Positions 33,364-42,404 of a stretch of 64,000 nucleotides of DNA are shown here, one piece after another. The notes under the pieces were generated by a model that did not search any database, had not been told where the DNA came from, and was given only the letters and a program-made list of their open reading frames with translations. Origin of the DNA: Flavobacteriales bacterium. Its GTDB lineage: Bacteria; Bacteroidota; Bacteroidia; Flavobacteriales_E; Vicingaceae. Where the stretch lies: the NCBI GenBank assembly GCA_013359255.1, contig JABWCF010000004.1:62001-126000 (forward strand), in the 5' to 3' direction. The number at the start of each line of letters is the position of its first letter. Position 1 is the stretch's first letter. Position numbers and translations under genes: made by a program.

Positions 33364-35766
33364 ATGTGTAAAAACTTTCTTTTGGCCCTATTCATTATGT
33401 TTCTTCCCTTGCTTATTTTTTCGCAAAAGAAAGCAAAAGACCAAACAAAAGTAAATGAAACCTCTATATTTAACCGAGAAAAACTTCAACAACTTATTCT
33501 TTTTGAAATAAACAAAATTAGAGTCGGAGCTAATTTAGACACACTGCTTCCAAATGATATCCTTTTTAAAGCAGCCGATTTTCAGGCAGCACAAATGTCT
33601 GAAAACGGAAAAGCCGAACTGCTGGGAAGCGGAAAATATGCTACCACAGGCAAACGCATCGAGGCAGCCGGTGGCACACAAAACGGTGAAGAAATTGTAA
33701 TTTCTGTTGCTGCGATGAAAGGCAAAAATTTCTTAACAGAAAAAGAAATTTGTGATGCCATTTTTTTAAAATGGAAAGTGGGAAAAAAAGAATTACCTAT
33801 TATTAAAAATGTAAAACACATTTATGCTTCGGCCTCGGCATGGGCAGACGAAGGTGGTAAAAAAACATTTGTTTCGGTAGTTTTTGGAGGGTTTGATTCA
33901 TTTAAAGCGGCAGCCGATAAGCGAAAAGAATTACCTGTTCCTTTTACCAAAAAAAATAAAAAAGTAAAAGCACCCGATGCTCGTGCATGTAAAAATTGTG
34001 CAAAATTTAAGGATTACGATGGTCTTCAGGAAGGATTATATATTGAAAATGATAAAATATATTTAAAATACGATAATTTAAAAGCCCTGCTTCGATTAAT
34101 AAAAAAACCAAAAGATGGGTTTGCGATAGATATAGTACAACGCAGCCAATACAACAATCCGAACTACAACATCTATAATAATAATCTGCAAAGCAGGGGG
34201 ATTTTACTTAAAACAATAAACAAAAATAAACTTCTTAGTAAAAACCGAATTAAACCCGAAAAGAAAAATAAAAAAGTAAATAAATTAGATGTAGAATTAG
34301 GCAAACTGCCTAAGAAACTACAGGGAGAATATGAAATGAATTTACTGGTAATAATAGACGGAAAACTCTGCAAAACTATTCGAAAAACTAACCTAGAGAT
34401 TACAGATCAGGAATCGAATACTCCTTTAGAAATGTTATTGATGCCTGATAGCAATGCCTATTTTAACCCTATGTTTACTCCTGTTTCCGAATCTTCCTTG
34501 TTACTTTTTAATGTACCTTTCGATAAAGGTAAATTTGATTACAAAGAAGAAGATATGAACCCATTTCTTGAAACGCTGCAAGAACCTGATTTTTTTATAG
34601 AAGGCCTCTATATTACCGCCTACTCCTCCATAGAAGGCGATTCTGCGGCCAATGCCAAACTTCAACGTCAGCGGGCAGAAAGCATCATTTCTGCACTCTC
34701 AAAACTACATAAATCAGGTTTAGCCACTCAGGTTAAAACTAGCGATTCATGGCAACTTTTTCAAATGGAAATGGAAGACGGTAAGTTCGATTATCTTACC
34801 AAATTACCCAAGAAAAAAGCCATTCAAACTATTAATGCCGATCAAAACTTACAAAACGAACTGGAACCTTTTTTATCTAAACAACGCTTCGCTCAAATTA
34901 TTATGGATGTAAGCTATGATACCCGAGGCCCAAAAGAAGAGAAGTTCTGTATCGTTCAATTCAATAAAGCAGCCAAAAAAGGCGATGTAAAACAGTGCCT
35001 GAAAATACAGTACTTTATCGAAAAACAAATTACAGAAGGAAAATATTCTCCTGAAACACCTTTTAAACTCGATATTCCCTTTCAGGCAAAGTTCTCGGGA
35101 GTATTAAATAACCGAATAGCATTCCGATACCTTAGAAACAAAGAAGTTTTTGAAGATGATTTAATGGAATTAAATAAAATATCGCAGTTAGACCCCATAA
35201 ACAATTACATTAAGTTTAACCAGCTTTTTGCCGAAATTAAACTAGATACCATTGTAGGGAACCAAAAACAGCGAGATGCCAAACAGGCCCGCATCGATGC
35301 CCTATACAATACCGAAATTCCTAAAAAGTATACAGATGCCCTAAATATTGAGTGGCAATTTAAAGTAATAGAATCCGTAGACACCTTAGATGATGCAGAA
35401 CCGATTATTGAAGCATGTATAAACAAAATAAAATCGTTCTATAATTTTAAAGAGGCCAGTTGGGAAAATGCTCTTAAATTATCGTATGTTTTTGCCCGTT
35501 TTAAAGATTATAAGTTTGCGGCCCACTTGCTAGCCCCTTACATAAAAGGAAACAAACCCGATGAAAATCTTCTGTTTGCCTTTGTATCGTACTGTGCCAA
35601 AGAAATTGAATTAAGCAATACCCGTATGTTTGTTTCCGGAATGAACAAAGCTCGCGAAGTCAATCCTGAACGCTATTGTAAACTGTTTGGCCAACCAGGC
35701 CTAACTTTCCAGGTATTGGAAAACCCTTTGGTAAAAGAAGAATTTATTAAAGCAAACTGTAAGTAG
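33364..35766 (+). CDS. Exported CAP-like plus OmpA-like-helix protein of unknown function
   Basis: 800 residues. Signal peptide MCKNFLLALFIMFLPLLIFSQ. Residues about 35-175 resemble a CAP/SCP domain (EINKIRVGANLDTLLPNDIL; AADFQAAQMSENGKAELLG; HIYASASAWADEGGKKTFVS), although the catalytic-type histidines are not obvious. A CKNC pair follows at about 215. The middle (about 415-460) has LYITAYSSIEGDSAANAKLQ followed by RQRAESIISAL, which looks like the peptidoglycan-binding-type OmpA helix/strand with its SxxEG...N..L...RA pattern. The last ~250 residues are helical repeats. No family name fits the whole. A cell-envelope role is likely but unproven. It is divergent from accC and probably monocistronic. 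Confidence 0.75.
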   Translation: MCKNFLLALFIMFLPLLIFSQKKAKDQTKVNETSIFNREKLQQLILFEINKIRVGANLDTLLPNDILFKAADFQAAQMSENGKAELLGSGKYATTGKRIEAAGGTQNGEEIVISVAAMKGKNFLTEKEICDAIFLKWKVGKKELPIIKNVKHIYASASAWADEGGKKTFVSVVFGGFDSFKAAADKRKELPVPFTKKNKKVKAPDARACKNCAKFKDYDGLQEGLYIENDKIYLKYDNLKALLRLIKKPKDGFAIDIVQRSQYNNPNYNIYNNNLQSRGILLKTINKNKLLSKNRIKPEKKNKKVNKLDVELGKLPKKLQGEYEMNLLVIIDGKLCKTIRKTNLEITDQESNTPLEMLLMPDSNAYFNPMFTPVSESSLLLFNVPFDKGKFDYKEEDMNPFLETLQEPDFFIEGLYITAYSSIEGDSAANAKLQRQRAESIISALSKLHKSGLATQVKTSDSWQLFQMEMEDGKFDYLTKLPKKKAIQTINADQNLQNELEPFLSKQRFAQIIMDVSYDTRGPKEEKFCIVQFNKAAKKGDVKQCLKIQYFIEKQITEGKYSPETPFKLDIPFQAKFSGVLNNRIAFRYLRNKEVFEDDLMELNKISQLDPINNYIKFNQLFAEIKLDTIVGNQKQRDAKQARIDALYNTEIPKKYTDALNIEWQFKVIESVDTLDDAEPIIEACINKIKSFYNFKEASWENALKLSYVFARFKDYKFAAHLLAPYIKGNKPDENLLFAFVSYCAKEIELSNTRMFVSGMNKAREVNPERYCKLFGQPGLTFQVLENPLVKEEFIKANCK

Positions 35767-35803
35767 CATTTTTAACATTTAAAATACACGATAAAAAACT
35801 AAG

Positions 35804-35811
35804 TAACTTCG
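35804..35811 (+). promoter_or_regulatory. Promoter-like box TAACTTCG before mtaB
   Basis: TTCG variant of TAnnTTTG, 7 bp upstream of the ATG at 35819, giving a very short leader. Confidence 0.4.
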
Positions 35812-35818
35812 CAGCCTT

Positions 35819-37132
35819 ATGAATCCGGGTAAAAAAGTACACTTTTACACCTTAGGCTGTAAACTAAATTTCTCCGAAAGCTCTACCATTGCTAGAATGT
35901 TTGAAGAGGCCGGTTACGCCCGTGTCGATTTTTCAGAACAACCTGATGTTTTTATCATTAATACCTGCTCGGTTACCGAAAATGCAGATAAAAAATGTAA
36001 ACAAATTGTAAAAAAAGCCCTTCAGCACAACCCCAATGCATTTATTGCTATTATTGGTTGCTATGCTCAACTTAAACCCGAAGAAATAGCCCGTATTTAT
36101 GGAGTAGATATAGTACTGGGAGCCAATGAAAAATTTAAACTATTAGAAAAACTAAATGGATTAGAGAAAAAACAAGAAACTTTAATTTGGAACTCTGATA
36201 TAAGAACAGTAAACACCTTTACACCCTCTTTTTCCAAGGGAGACCGTACCCGTTCTTTTCTAAAAATCCAAGATGGATGCGATTACTTTTGCAGTTTTTG
36301 CACCATTCCCTTGGCTCGTGGAAAAAGCAGAAGCAATTCCATTCAACAAACCCTAAACACAGCCCAACAAGTGGCTAACACCGGAGCAAAAGAAGTGGTA
36401 TTAACTGGTGTAAACATTGGCGACTTTGGAAAACAACACAAACAAACTTTTTTAGAGTTGATAATGCAACTGGATACCCTTGAAAGCATTGAACGGTATC
36501 GTATCTCTTCGATTGAACCCAATTTATTAACCAACGAAATCGTTGAATTTGTGGCAAACTCCAAAAAATTTGCTCCTCATTTTCATATTCCGCTACAATC
36601 AGGCTCTGATAAAATACTAGAGGCGATGCGAAGAAAATATAAACGAGAAATATTTACAAGCAGGGTAGAATATATAAAACAGCTTCTGCCAGATGCCTGC
36701 ATTGGAGTAGATGTAATAGTTGGTTTTCCGGGCGAAACCGAAACCGATTTTTTAGAAACCTACCACTATCTAAATGAACTAGATATTTCTTACTTGCACG
36801 TATTTACTTATTCCGAAAGAGAAAATACGGGTGCCATTAAAATGAAAGAAACCGTTTTGCCCGAAAAAAGGGGTGAGCGAAGCAAAATGCTGCATATCCT
36901 TTCCGAAAAGAAAAAAAGAGCATTTTATCAAACTCAGTTAGGTAAAACAAAAAATGTACTTTTTGAAATAGAACACAGCGATTCTGTAATGCAGGGTTTT
37001 ACCGAAAACTACATAAAAGTAGATTATCCTTACCACCCCGAACTCGTTAATAAAATAGTTTCTCTAAAATTATTACATATAAATTCCGATGGCAATGTTG
37101 CCGCAGAACTTTTACTTCAATCTACTTACTAA
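35819..37132 (+). CDS. mtaB: tRNA t6A37 methylthiotransferase MtaB
   Basis: 437 residues. A radical-SAM enzyme that converts t6A37 of tRNA to ms2t6A37. The N-terminal UPF0004 domain has the auxiliary-cluster cysteines Cys14 (TLGCKLN), Cys50 (IINTCSVT) and Cys81 (IIGCYAQ). The radical-SAM CxxxCxxC is Cys154/158/161 (DGCDYFCSFC). The Bacteroidota MtaB features LKIQDGCDYFCSFCTIPLAR and HFHIPLQSGSDKILEAMRRK are clear. The C-terminal TRAM-like part is short. It heads a plus-strand run mtaB-lgt-MOSC-IMPase with gaps of 3, 9 and 11 bp, almost certainly one transcript. Confidence 0.95.
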   Translation: MNPGKKVHFYTLGCKLNFSESSTIARMFEEAGYARVDFSEQPDVFIINTCSVTENADKKCKQIVKKALQHNPNAFIAIIGCYAQLKPEEIARIYGVDIVLGANEKFKLLEKLNGLEKKQETLIWNSDIRTVNTFTPSFSKGDRTRSFLKIQDGCDYFCSFCTIPLARGKSRSNSIQQTLNTAQQVANTGAKEVVLTGVNIGDFGKQHKQTFLELIMQLDTLESIERYRISSIEPNLLTNEIVEFVANSKKFAPHFHIPLQSGSDKILEAMRRKYKREIFTSRVEYIKQLLPDACIGVDVIVGFPGETETDFLETYHYLNELDISYLHVFTYSERENTGAIKMKETVLPEKRGERSKMLHILSEKKKRAFYQTQLGKTKNVLFEIEHSDSVMQGFTENYIKVDYPYHPELVNKIVSLKLLHINSDGNVAAELLLQSTY

Positions 37133-37135
37133 TTT

Positions 37136-38287
37136 ATGTACCCTACCATTTCGTATTTTATAAAAGATATTTTTGGAGTAAACATTCCTCTACCCTTTCC
37201 CACCTTTGGTTTTCTTGTGGCATTAGCTTTTTTTGCAGCAGCCTATTTCTTTGCAAAAGAACTTAAAAGAAAAGAATACGAAGGGCTGCTTTTTGCCTCT
37301 CTTAAAACAACTACTTTCGGAAAACCTTTTCCTATACAAGAATACATTAGCAGTGCATTAATGGGATTTATTATTGCTTGGAAACTTTTTTATGCCATTG
37401 GTAATTATTCCGAATTTGCTTCCGATCCTCAAAAAATAATTCTCTCAACTAATGGGAGTATTTTAGGTGGAATACTTGGAGCTGCCGTGATGTTGCTTTT
37501 CAAATTTTTAGAAGATAAAAAACAACGTTTGCCAGAACCAGAAACAAAAGAAGTCGAGTTTCATCCTTATCAGCATGTTGGCAACATGACCATGATTGCT
37601 GCGGTTGGAGGAATACTAGGAGCTAAATTGTTTCATAATTTAGAAGAGTGGAATGATTTTGTTAACAACCCCATTGAAGCCTTGCTATCCTTTAGCGGTT
37701 TAAGCATATACGGAGGCTTAATTATTGGCGGAGCTTCCGTAGTATTTTACGCATGGAAAAACAAACTTCACCCTATTCATGTAATGGATGCTTGTGCTCC
37801 TGCTCTTATGATGGCCTATGCAATAGGTCGTATAGGTTGTCATTTATCGGGCGATGGAGATTGGGGTATTATAAATACGTTAGATACTCCCTCTTTTATT
37901 CCAAACTGGTTATGGGCATACAATTATCCAAACAATGTGGTATCTGAAGGAATTCCAATAGAAGGATGCACAGGATTGTACTGCCATGTGTTGCCTCAAT
38001 CGGTGTATCCTACTCCTTTGTACGAAAGTATAATTAGTTTACTTTTTTTTGCCATGCTATGGTACTTTCGTAAGAAAATAACCGTGCCTGGAGTAATGTT
38101 TTGCTCCTACATGATAATGAATGGTGTAGAACGTTTTTTTGTAGAAAAAATACGCATTAATCCTCCATACCATATTGGGAACTTTAAAGCCACGCAAGCC
38201 GAAATTATTTCAGTATTATTAGTTGTTGTTGGAATAATAGGTATTTGGCTACTGACTAAAAAATATAAAATAGCCAAACCAAATTAA
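37136..38287 (+). CDS. lgt: Prolipoprotein diacylglyceryl transferase
   Basis: 383 residues, multi-pass inner-membrane enzyme that adds diacylglycerol to the lipobox cysteine, the first step in making the many lipoproteins seen in this window. The Lgt signature region reads YAIGRIGCHLSGDGDWGI (about 226-243), with GLSIYGGLIIGGASVVFYAW before it and PLYESIISLLFFAMLWY and MNGVERFFVEKIRINP after it. The protein is longer than E. coli Lgt (291), mainly through loops around residues 60-150, typical for the phylum. It lies 3 bp after mtaB. Confidence 0.93.
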   Translation: MYPTISYFIKDIFGVNIPLPFPTFGFLVALAFFAAAYFFAKELKRKEYEGLLFASLKTTTFGKPFPIQEYISSALMGFIIAWKLFYAIGNYSEFASDPQKIILSTNGSILGGILGAAVMLLFKFLEDKKQRLPEPETKEVEFHPYQHVGNMTMIAAVGGILGAKLFHNLEEWNDFVNNPIEALLSFSGLSIYGGLIIGGASVVFYAWKNKLHPIHVMDACAPALMMAYAIGRIGCHLSGDGDWGIINTLDTPSFIPNWLWAYNYPNNVVSEGIPIEGCTGLYCHVLPQSVYPTPLYESIISLLFFAMLWYFRKKITVPGVMFCSYMIMNGVERFFVEKIRINPPYHIGNFKATQAEIISVLLVVVGIIGIWLLTKKYKIAKPN

Positions 38288-38296
38288 ATAAACACA

Positions 38297-39088
38297 TTGG
38301 AAGTTAGCGGTATTTACATCTATCCAATCAAATCATTGGGTGCTGTTACAGCTCAGGAATGGGAGGTAAATCGAAACGGTTTTAAATATGATAGGAAATG
38401 GATGCTGATAGATGAATGCCATCGTTTTTTAAGTCAACGAGAACACGCAGAGATGACTTTGCTTGCCGTTGAAATAAAAAAAGATACGTTATGGGTTTAC
38501 CATAAACGTAAACCCGAATTAAACATTTCCATACCTATTGAAACGCCCGATAATCAACCTATAACTGTGCAAATATGGAATGATGAGTGCAAAGCGATTC
38601 CTTATAATCAAGAATATAATAAATGGTTTTCGGATATCTTAAAACAAAAGTGCACCTTAGTTAAAATGCCCGATACTACACAAAGAAAAGTAGATACCCT
38701 CTACGCATTTGAAAACGAAACGGTAAATTTTTCCGATGGTTATCCGTTTATGTTGATAGGTTCCGCTTCTTTAGAAAAATTAAATACTATGCTGCATACA
38801 GAGGTTGATATGCTACAATTTCGCCCAAGCATTGTAATAAAAACCAACATTCCCTTTGTAGAAGACTCATTCCTTGAGTTTAAAATAAACCAAATATCTT
38901 TCCGTGTTGCAAAACCATGTGCTCGTTGTGTAGTGCCAAGTATCAACCTTTTAGATGGCAGTAAAAATCCGGAAATTTTAGAGGTTTTGTCTTCTTTTAG
39001 AAAACAAAATAACAAAATACTGTTTGGTCAAAACCTACTACATAATGGATTAGGAAAAATAAGAATAGGCTATAAAATTGAACGATAA
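38297..39088 (+). CDS. MOSC-domain protein (YcbX/mARC-like)
   Basis: 263 residues. The N-terminal beta-barrel (VSGIYIYPIKSLGAVTAQEW; KYDRKWMLIDE) is followed by a MOSC domain with LQFRPSIVIKTN and PCARCVVPSINLLDG, where the conserved cysteine would ligate a molybdenum cofactor. This resembles YcbX/mARC enzymes that reduce N-hydroxylated compounds, but the C-terminal 2Fe-2S domain of YcbX is absent, as is usual for short Bacteroidota members, so a separate electron donor is needed. The start is a TTG 9 bp after lgt. The next in-frame ATG would remove the first conserved strand. Confidence 0.88.
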   Translation: MEVSGIYIYPIKSLGAVTAQEWEVNRNGFKYDRKWMLIDECHRFLSQREHAEMTLLAVEIKKDTLWVYHKRKPELNISIPIETPDNQPITVQIWNDECKAIPYNQEYNKWFSDILKQKCTLVKMPDTTQRKVDTLYAFENETVNFSDGYPFMLIGSASLEKLNTMLHTEVDMLQFRPSIVIKTNIPFVEDSFLEFKINQISFRVAKPCARCVVPSINLLDGSKNPEILEVLSSFRKQNNKILFGQNLLHNGLGKIRIGYKIER

Positions 39089-39099
39089 AAGCAAGCATT

Positions 39100-39891
39100 A
39101 TGAATTACGAAGAAATGTGCAAAAAAGTAATAAAAATAGCCCAAAATGCAGGAAATTTCATTTCATCGCAACGCATTATAGCTACTGATATTGAAGAAAA
39201 ATCGAAAAACAGCTTAGTAACATTTGTAGATAAACAAACCGAAAAAATAATCGTAGATGCACTTTCAAATTTGTTACCAGAAGCCGGTTTTATAACAGAA
39301 GAAGGCACCTCTAAGAAAAAAGGTGAAAAATTCAACTGGATAATAGACCCCTTAGACGGAACTACTAATTTTATCCATGGCATTCCTTGCTACGCGGTTA
39401 GTATTGCATTAACCGAAAATGAGAATATTATACTAGGCGTAGTGTATGAGATAAACCTTAAAGAGTGTTTTTACGCATGGAAAAACAGTAAGGCCTATTT
39501 AAACGGAAAAGAAATCGAGGTTTCCAAAACCTCACATTTGAAAAACGCCTTAATTGCTACCGGCTTTCCGTATTATAATTTCAGTAAGCTAACTGAATAC
39601 CTCGGTTTATTTAAAAATCTACTTCAGGAAACAAGGGGTATCAGACGCCCCGGAGCCGCCTCTGTAGATTTAGTGTATGTAGCTTGTGGCCGTTTCGATG
39701 GGTTTTATGAAATTACATTACACCCATGGGATGTGGCTGCCGGAGCTTTTATAATACAACAAGCAGGTGGTTTTGTGAGCGATTTTAGCGGAAACAACAA
39801 ATGGCTATACGGAGAAGAAATTGTGGTAGGCAACAAAGCAATACACCACGAACTTATCGAGAAGATTAAAAACCACTTTCCTACTCTCTAG
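39100..39891 (+). CDS. Inositol monophosphatase family protein (SuhB-like)
   Basis: 263 residues. Mg2+-dependent phosphatase fold with the three metal-site motifs: FITEEG (about 65-70), WIIDPLDGTTNFIHGIP (about 79-95) and HPWDVAAGAFIIQQAGG (about 207-223). Substrates in this family include myo-inositol 1-phosphate, histidinol phosphate and 3'-phosphoadenosine phosphate, and the sequence does not separate them. It is the last gene of the mtaB-lgt-MOSC run. Its stop overlaps the convergent E1 gene stop by 4 bp, with no terminator between. Confidence 0.92.
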   Translation: MNYEEMCKKVIKIAQNAGNFISSQRIIATDIEEKSKNSLVTFVDKQTEKIIVDALSNLLPEAGFITEEGTSKKKGEKFNWIIDPLDGTTNFIHGIPCYAVSIALTENENIILGVVYEINLKECFYAWKNSKAYLNGKEIEVSKTSHLKNALIATGFPYYNFSKLTEYLGLFKNLLQETRGIRRPGAASVDLVYVACGRFDGFYEITLHPWDVAAGAFIIQQAGGFVSDFSGNNKWLYGEEIVVGNKAIHHELIEKIKNHFPTL

Positions 39892-42314
39892 TACAATGCG
39901 GGATATTTTGAGGGATTTGATTCATGCATTATTTCGTATGCAGCTTCAAAAATATCTTCTGCACTTGGCTTTGAAAAATAATCACCATCGCTCCCATAAG
40001 CAGGCCTATGGCTTTTTCCTGTTAAGGTTTTTGGACTGGAATCCAAATAGTTATATCCACTTTGTTCTTCTAATACTTTTTGTAAAATATAAGCACTTGC
40101 CCCTCCAGGTACATCCTCATCTACAATAAGTAAGCGATTTGTTTTTTGAAGGGATTTGGCAATAATATGATTGATATCAAAAGGTAATAATGTTCTGCAA
40201 TCTATTAATTCTGCCGATATTCCATTATACATAAGTTTTTGATTAACAGGAAATAAAATATTACTTGTTGAACCATAACTTAAAATAGTTAAATCATTCC
40301 CTTCGGCTAAAATTTCAGGTACTCCGAGCGGGGTATAAAACTGCCCAATATTTTCGGGCAATTTCTCTTTTGAACGATATGCGTTTAATGGCTCTATGAT
40401 TAAAGCGGGGTCATCACCTTGCATTAATGTATTGTAAAACCCGGCTGCATCGGTCATATTTCGGGGTACACACACATGCATACCTCTTACCGAGTTAATA
40501 ATCATGCCCATGGGCGAACCCGAATGCCAAATACCTTCTAACCTATGCCCTCTGGTACGAATAATAAGGGGGGCCATTTGCCCTCCTTTAGTCCTCCAAC
40601 GTGTAGTGGCAAGGTCATCACTCATTAATTGAATGCAGTAAGCCAAATAATCAAGATACTGAATTTCAGCAATTGGACGAAGACCTCTTAATGCCAAACC
40701 TATACCCTGACCAAGTATTGTTGCTTCTCTAATACCCGTATCAAATACTCTTAATTCTCCGTGTTTGGTCTGTAAGCCTTCTAAACCCTGGTTTACGCCA
40801 CCAATTTTTCCCGAATCTTCGCCAAAAATGAGTACACTCGGATTATTGGTAAGCAAGTAATCAAAGTTTTCCCTAAGAATAATTCTGCCGTCAACCATCT
40901 CGTTTGGTGACGAATAAATAGGTTTAATAGGGCTCATATTTAGAGGCGAGTTTTTTGTTTCGCTGTACAAATGAGATGCATAAAGTTCGGAGACTTTACT
41001 TTTTTGCTCTTTATACCAACTTATCAATTTGCTCTTTGCACTATTTCTATTTTCGTTTTTAAGTAGGTAAATAGCTCTTCTTACTATCTCGTGTATTTCT
41101 TTTCTACCAGGTTCTTTTAAACTTTTTAACTCTGTTAGCTGATTTCTTAGCTCATCGTTTTTTGCTTCATTGAGTACTTCTGAAAGTAAAAAAACAGCCT
41201 CATTTTGTTCTAATTTAATTGGTGCTAAATAGGCTTCCCAAGCTGCTTTTTTTGCTTCCCTAACTTCTTTTTTTGCTTCTTCTTGAATGGTGTTTAATTC
41301 CTCTTCTGTGGCTATCCTTTTATCTACTAACCATTCACCCATCTTTTTTATACAACAAAAATCGGTTTCCCATTGCAAACGTTCGGCCGATTTATAACGC
41401 TCATGAGAGCCTGAAGTGGAATGACCTTGAGGTTGCGTAACCTCCTCAACGTGAATAACTACCGGAATATGTTGCTCACGAGAAATTTCTACCGCTTTTT
41501 GATAAGTGGCTATTAAATCAGGGTATTTCCAAGCTTTTACTGTAAATATTTCTAAACCGTTTTTTTTGTCTTTATCTCGTTGAAAACCTTTCAACACCTC
41601 CGAAATGCTTTCTTTGGTAGTTTGATATTTTTTAGGAACCGATATTCCGTGTCCATCGTCCCATACAGAAAGGACCAAAGGCACTTGTAAAACACCGGCA
41701 GCATTTATGGTTTCCCACACCATTCCTTCAGAGGTACTAGCGTCACCAATGGTACCAAAAGCTACCTCATTGCCTTTGTTAGAGAATTTTGCATAAGAAG
41801 CTAGTAAAGGATTTTCTCGGTACATTTTTGAGGCTAGGGCTAAACCCAGCAAACGAGGCATCTGACTTCCGGTGGGGGAAATATCTGAAGCAGAATTTTT
41901 TTGCTGCATCAGGTTTTTCCATTCTCCATCTTCGTTTAAATTGCGAGTAGCAAAGTGTCCGTTCATAGAACGTCCTGCAGAACTAGGCTCGGCTATTACA
42001 TCGGTGTGTGCATATAATTGAGCAAAAAACTCTTGAACCGTAAGGTTGCCCACGGCCATCATAAAAGTTTGGTCGCGATAATAACCCGAACGAAAATCGC
42101 CCTCTTTAAAAAACTTAGCCATGGCAATTTGTGGGATTTCTTTTCCATCGCCAAAAATGCCAAATTTGGCTTTGCCTGTAAGAACTTCCTTTCTTCCTAA
42201 TAAGGAGGCTTCTCTGCTAATATTTGCCAACTTATAATCGGATAGTAATTCATTTCTCATTTCTTCAAACGAAATTTTAGTTCCTAATTTTTCTGATACT
42301 GTTTCTGCTGCCAT
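39888..42314 (-). CDS. Fused 2-oxoacid dehydrogenase E1 (alpha and beta subunits in one chain)
   Basis: 808 residues. The TPP-dependent decarboxylase of a branched-chain 2-oxoacid (or pyruvate) dehydrogenase complex. The N-terminal half is the alpha subunit (FFKEGDFRSGYYRDQTFMMA; SPTGSQMPRLLGLALASKMY; TPP site around 186-222). A helical linker (about 335-440) leads to the beta subunit (MVDGRIILRENFDYLL; VLIFGEDSGKIGGVNQGLEG; FDTGIREATILGQGIGLALRG). The TPP site reads GDASTSEG ... VWDDGHGIS, with Asp-Asp where most E1 proteins have Asn-Asn. Related fused E1 proteins are widespread in Bacteroidota. E2/E3 genes are not in the window. It needs TPP, the product of the uptake locus at 17-21 kb. Confidence 0.92.
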   Translation of the reverse strand: MAAETVSEKLGTKISFEEMRNELLSDYKLANISREASLLGRKEVLTGKAKFGIFGDGKEIPQIAMAKFFKEGDFRSGYYRDQTFMMAVGNLTVQEFFAQLYAHTDVIAEPSSAGRSMNGHFATRNLNEDGEWKNLMQQKNSASDISPTGSQMPRLLGLALASKMYRENPLLASYAKFSNKGNEVAFGTIGDASTSEGMVWETINAAGVLQVPLVLSVWDDGHGISVPKKYQTTKESISEVLKGFQRDKDKKNGLEIFTVKAWKYPDLIATYQKAVEISREQHIPVVIHVEEVTQPQGHSTSGSHERYKSAERLQWETDFCCIKKMGEWLVDKRIATEEELNTIQEEAKKEVREAKKAAWEAYLAPIKLEQNEAVFLLSEVLNEAKNDELRNQLTELKSLKEPGRKEIHEIVRRAIYLLKNENRNSAKSKLISWYKEQKSKVSELYASHLYSETKNSPLNMSPIKPIYSSPNEMVDGRIILRENFDYLLTNNPSVLIFGEDSGKIGGVNQGLEGLQTKHGELRVFDTGIREATILGQGIGLALRGLRPIAEIQYLDYLAYCIQLMSDDLATTRWRTKGGQMAPLIIRTRGHRLEGIWHSGSPMGMIINSVRGMHVCVPRNMTDAAGFYNTLMQGDDPALIIEPLNAYRSKEKLPENIGQFYTPLGVPEILAEGNDLTILSYGSTSNILFPVNQKLMYNGISAELIDCRTLLPFDINHIIAKSLQKTNRLLIVDEDVPGGASAYILQKVLEEQSGYNYLDSSPKTLTGKSHRPAYGSDGDYFSKPSAEDIFEAAYEIMHESNPSKYPALY

Positions 42315-42337
42315 TTTATAGGATTAAAATACGTTTG

Positions 42338-42345
42338 CGAAGTTA
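42338..42345 (-). promoter_or_regulatory. Promoter-like box TAACTTCG for the E1 gene
   Basis: TTCG variant of TAnnTTTG on the minus strand, 23 bp upstream of the ATG and just after the terminator of the upstream operon. Confidence 0.4.
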
Positions 42346-42380
42346 ATAAAAAAGGGGTAAACTTTTTTGTTACCCCTTTT
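42346..42380 (-). terminator. Terminator closing the SprB-like/PorP/PorE operon
   Basis: Stem aaaaggggtaa / ttacccctttt (42350-42360, 42370-42380) with a 9-nt loop. The A run on its left becomes the U tract in the minus-strand transcript. Confidence 0.85.
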
Positions 42381-42404
42381 CTACTATTATGAAAAACTCT
42401 TTGG

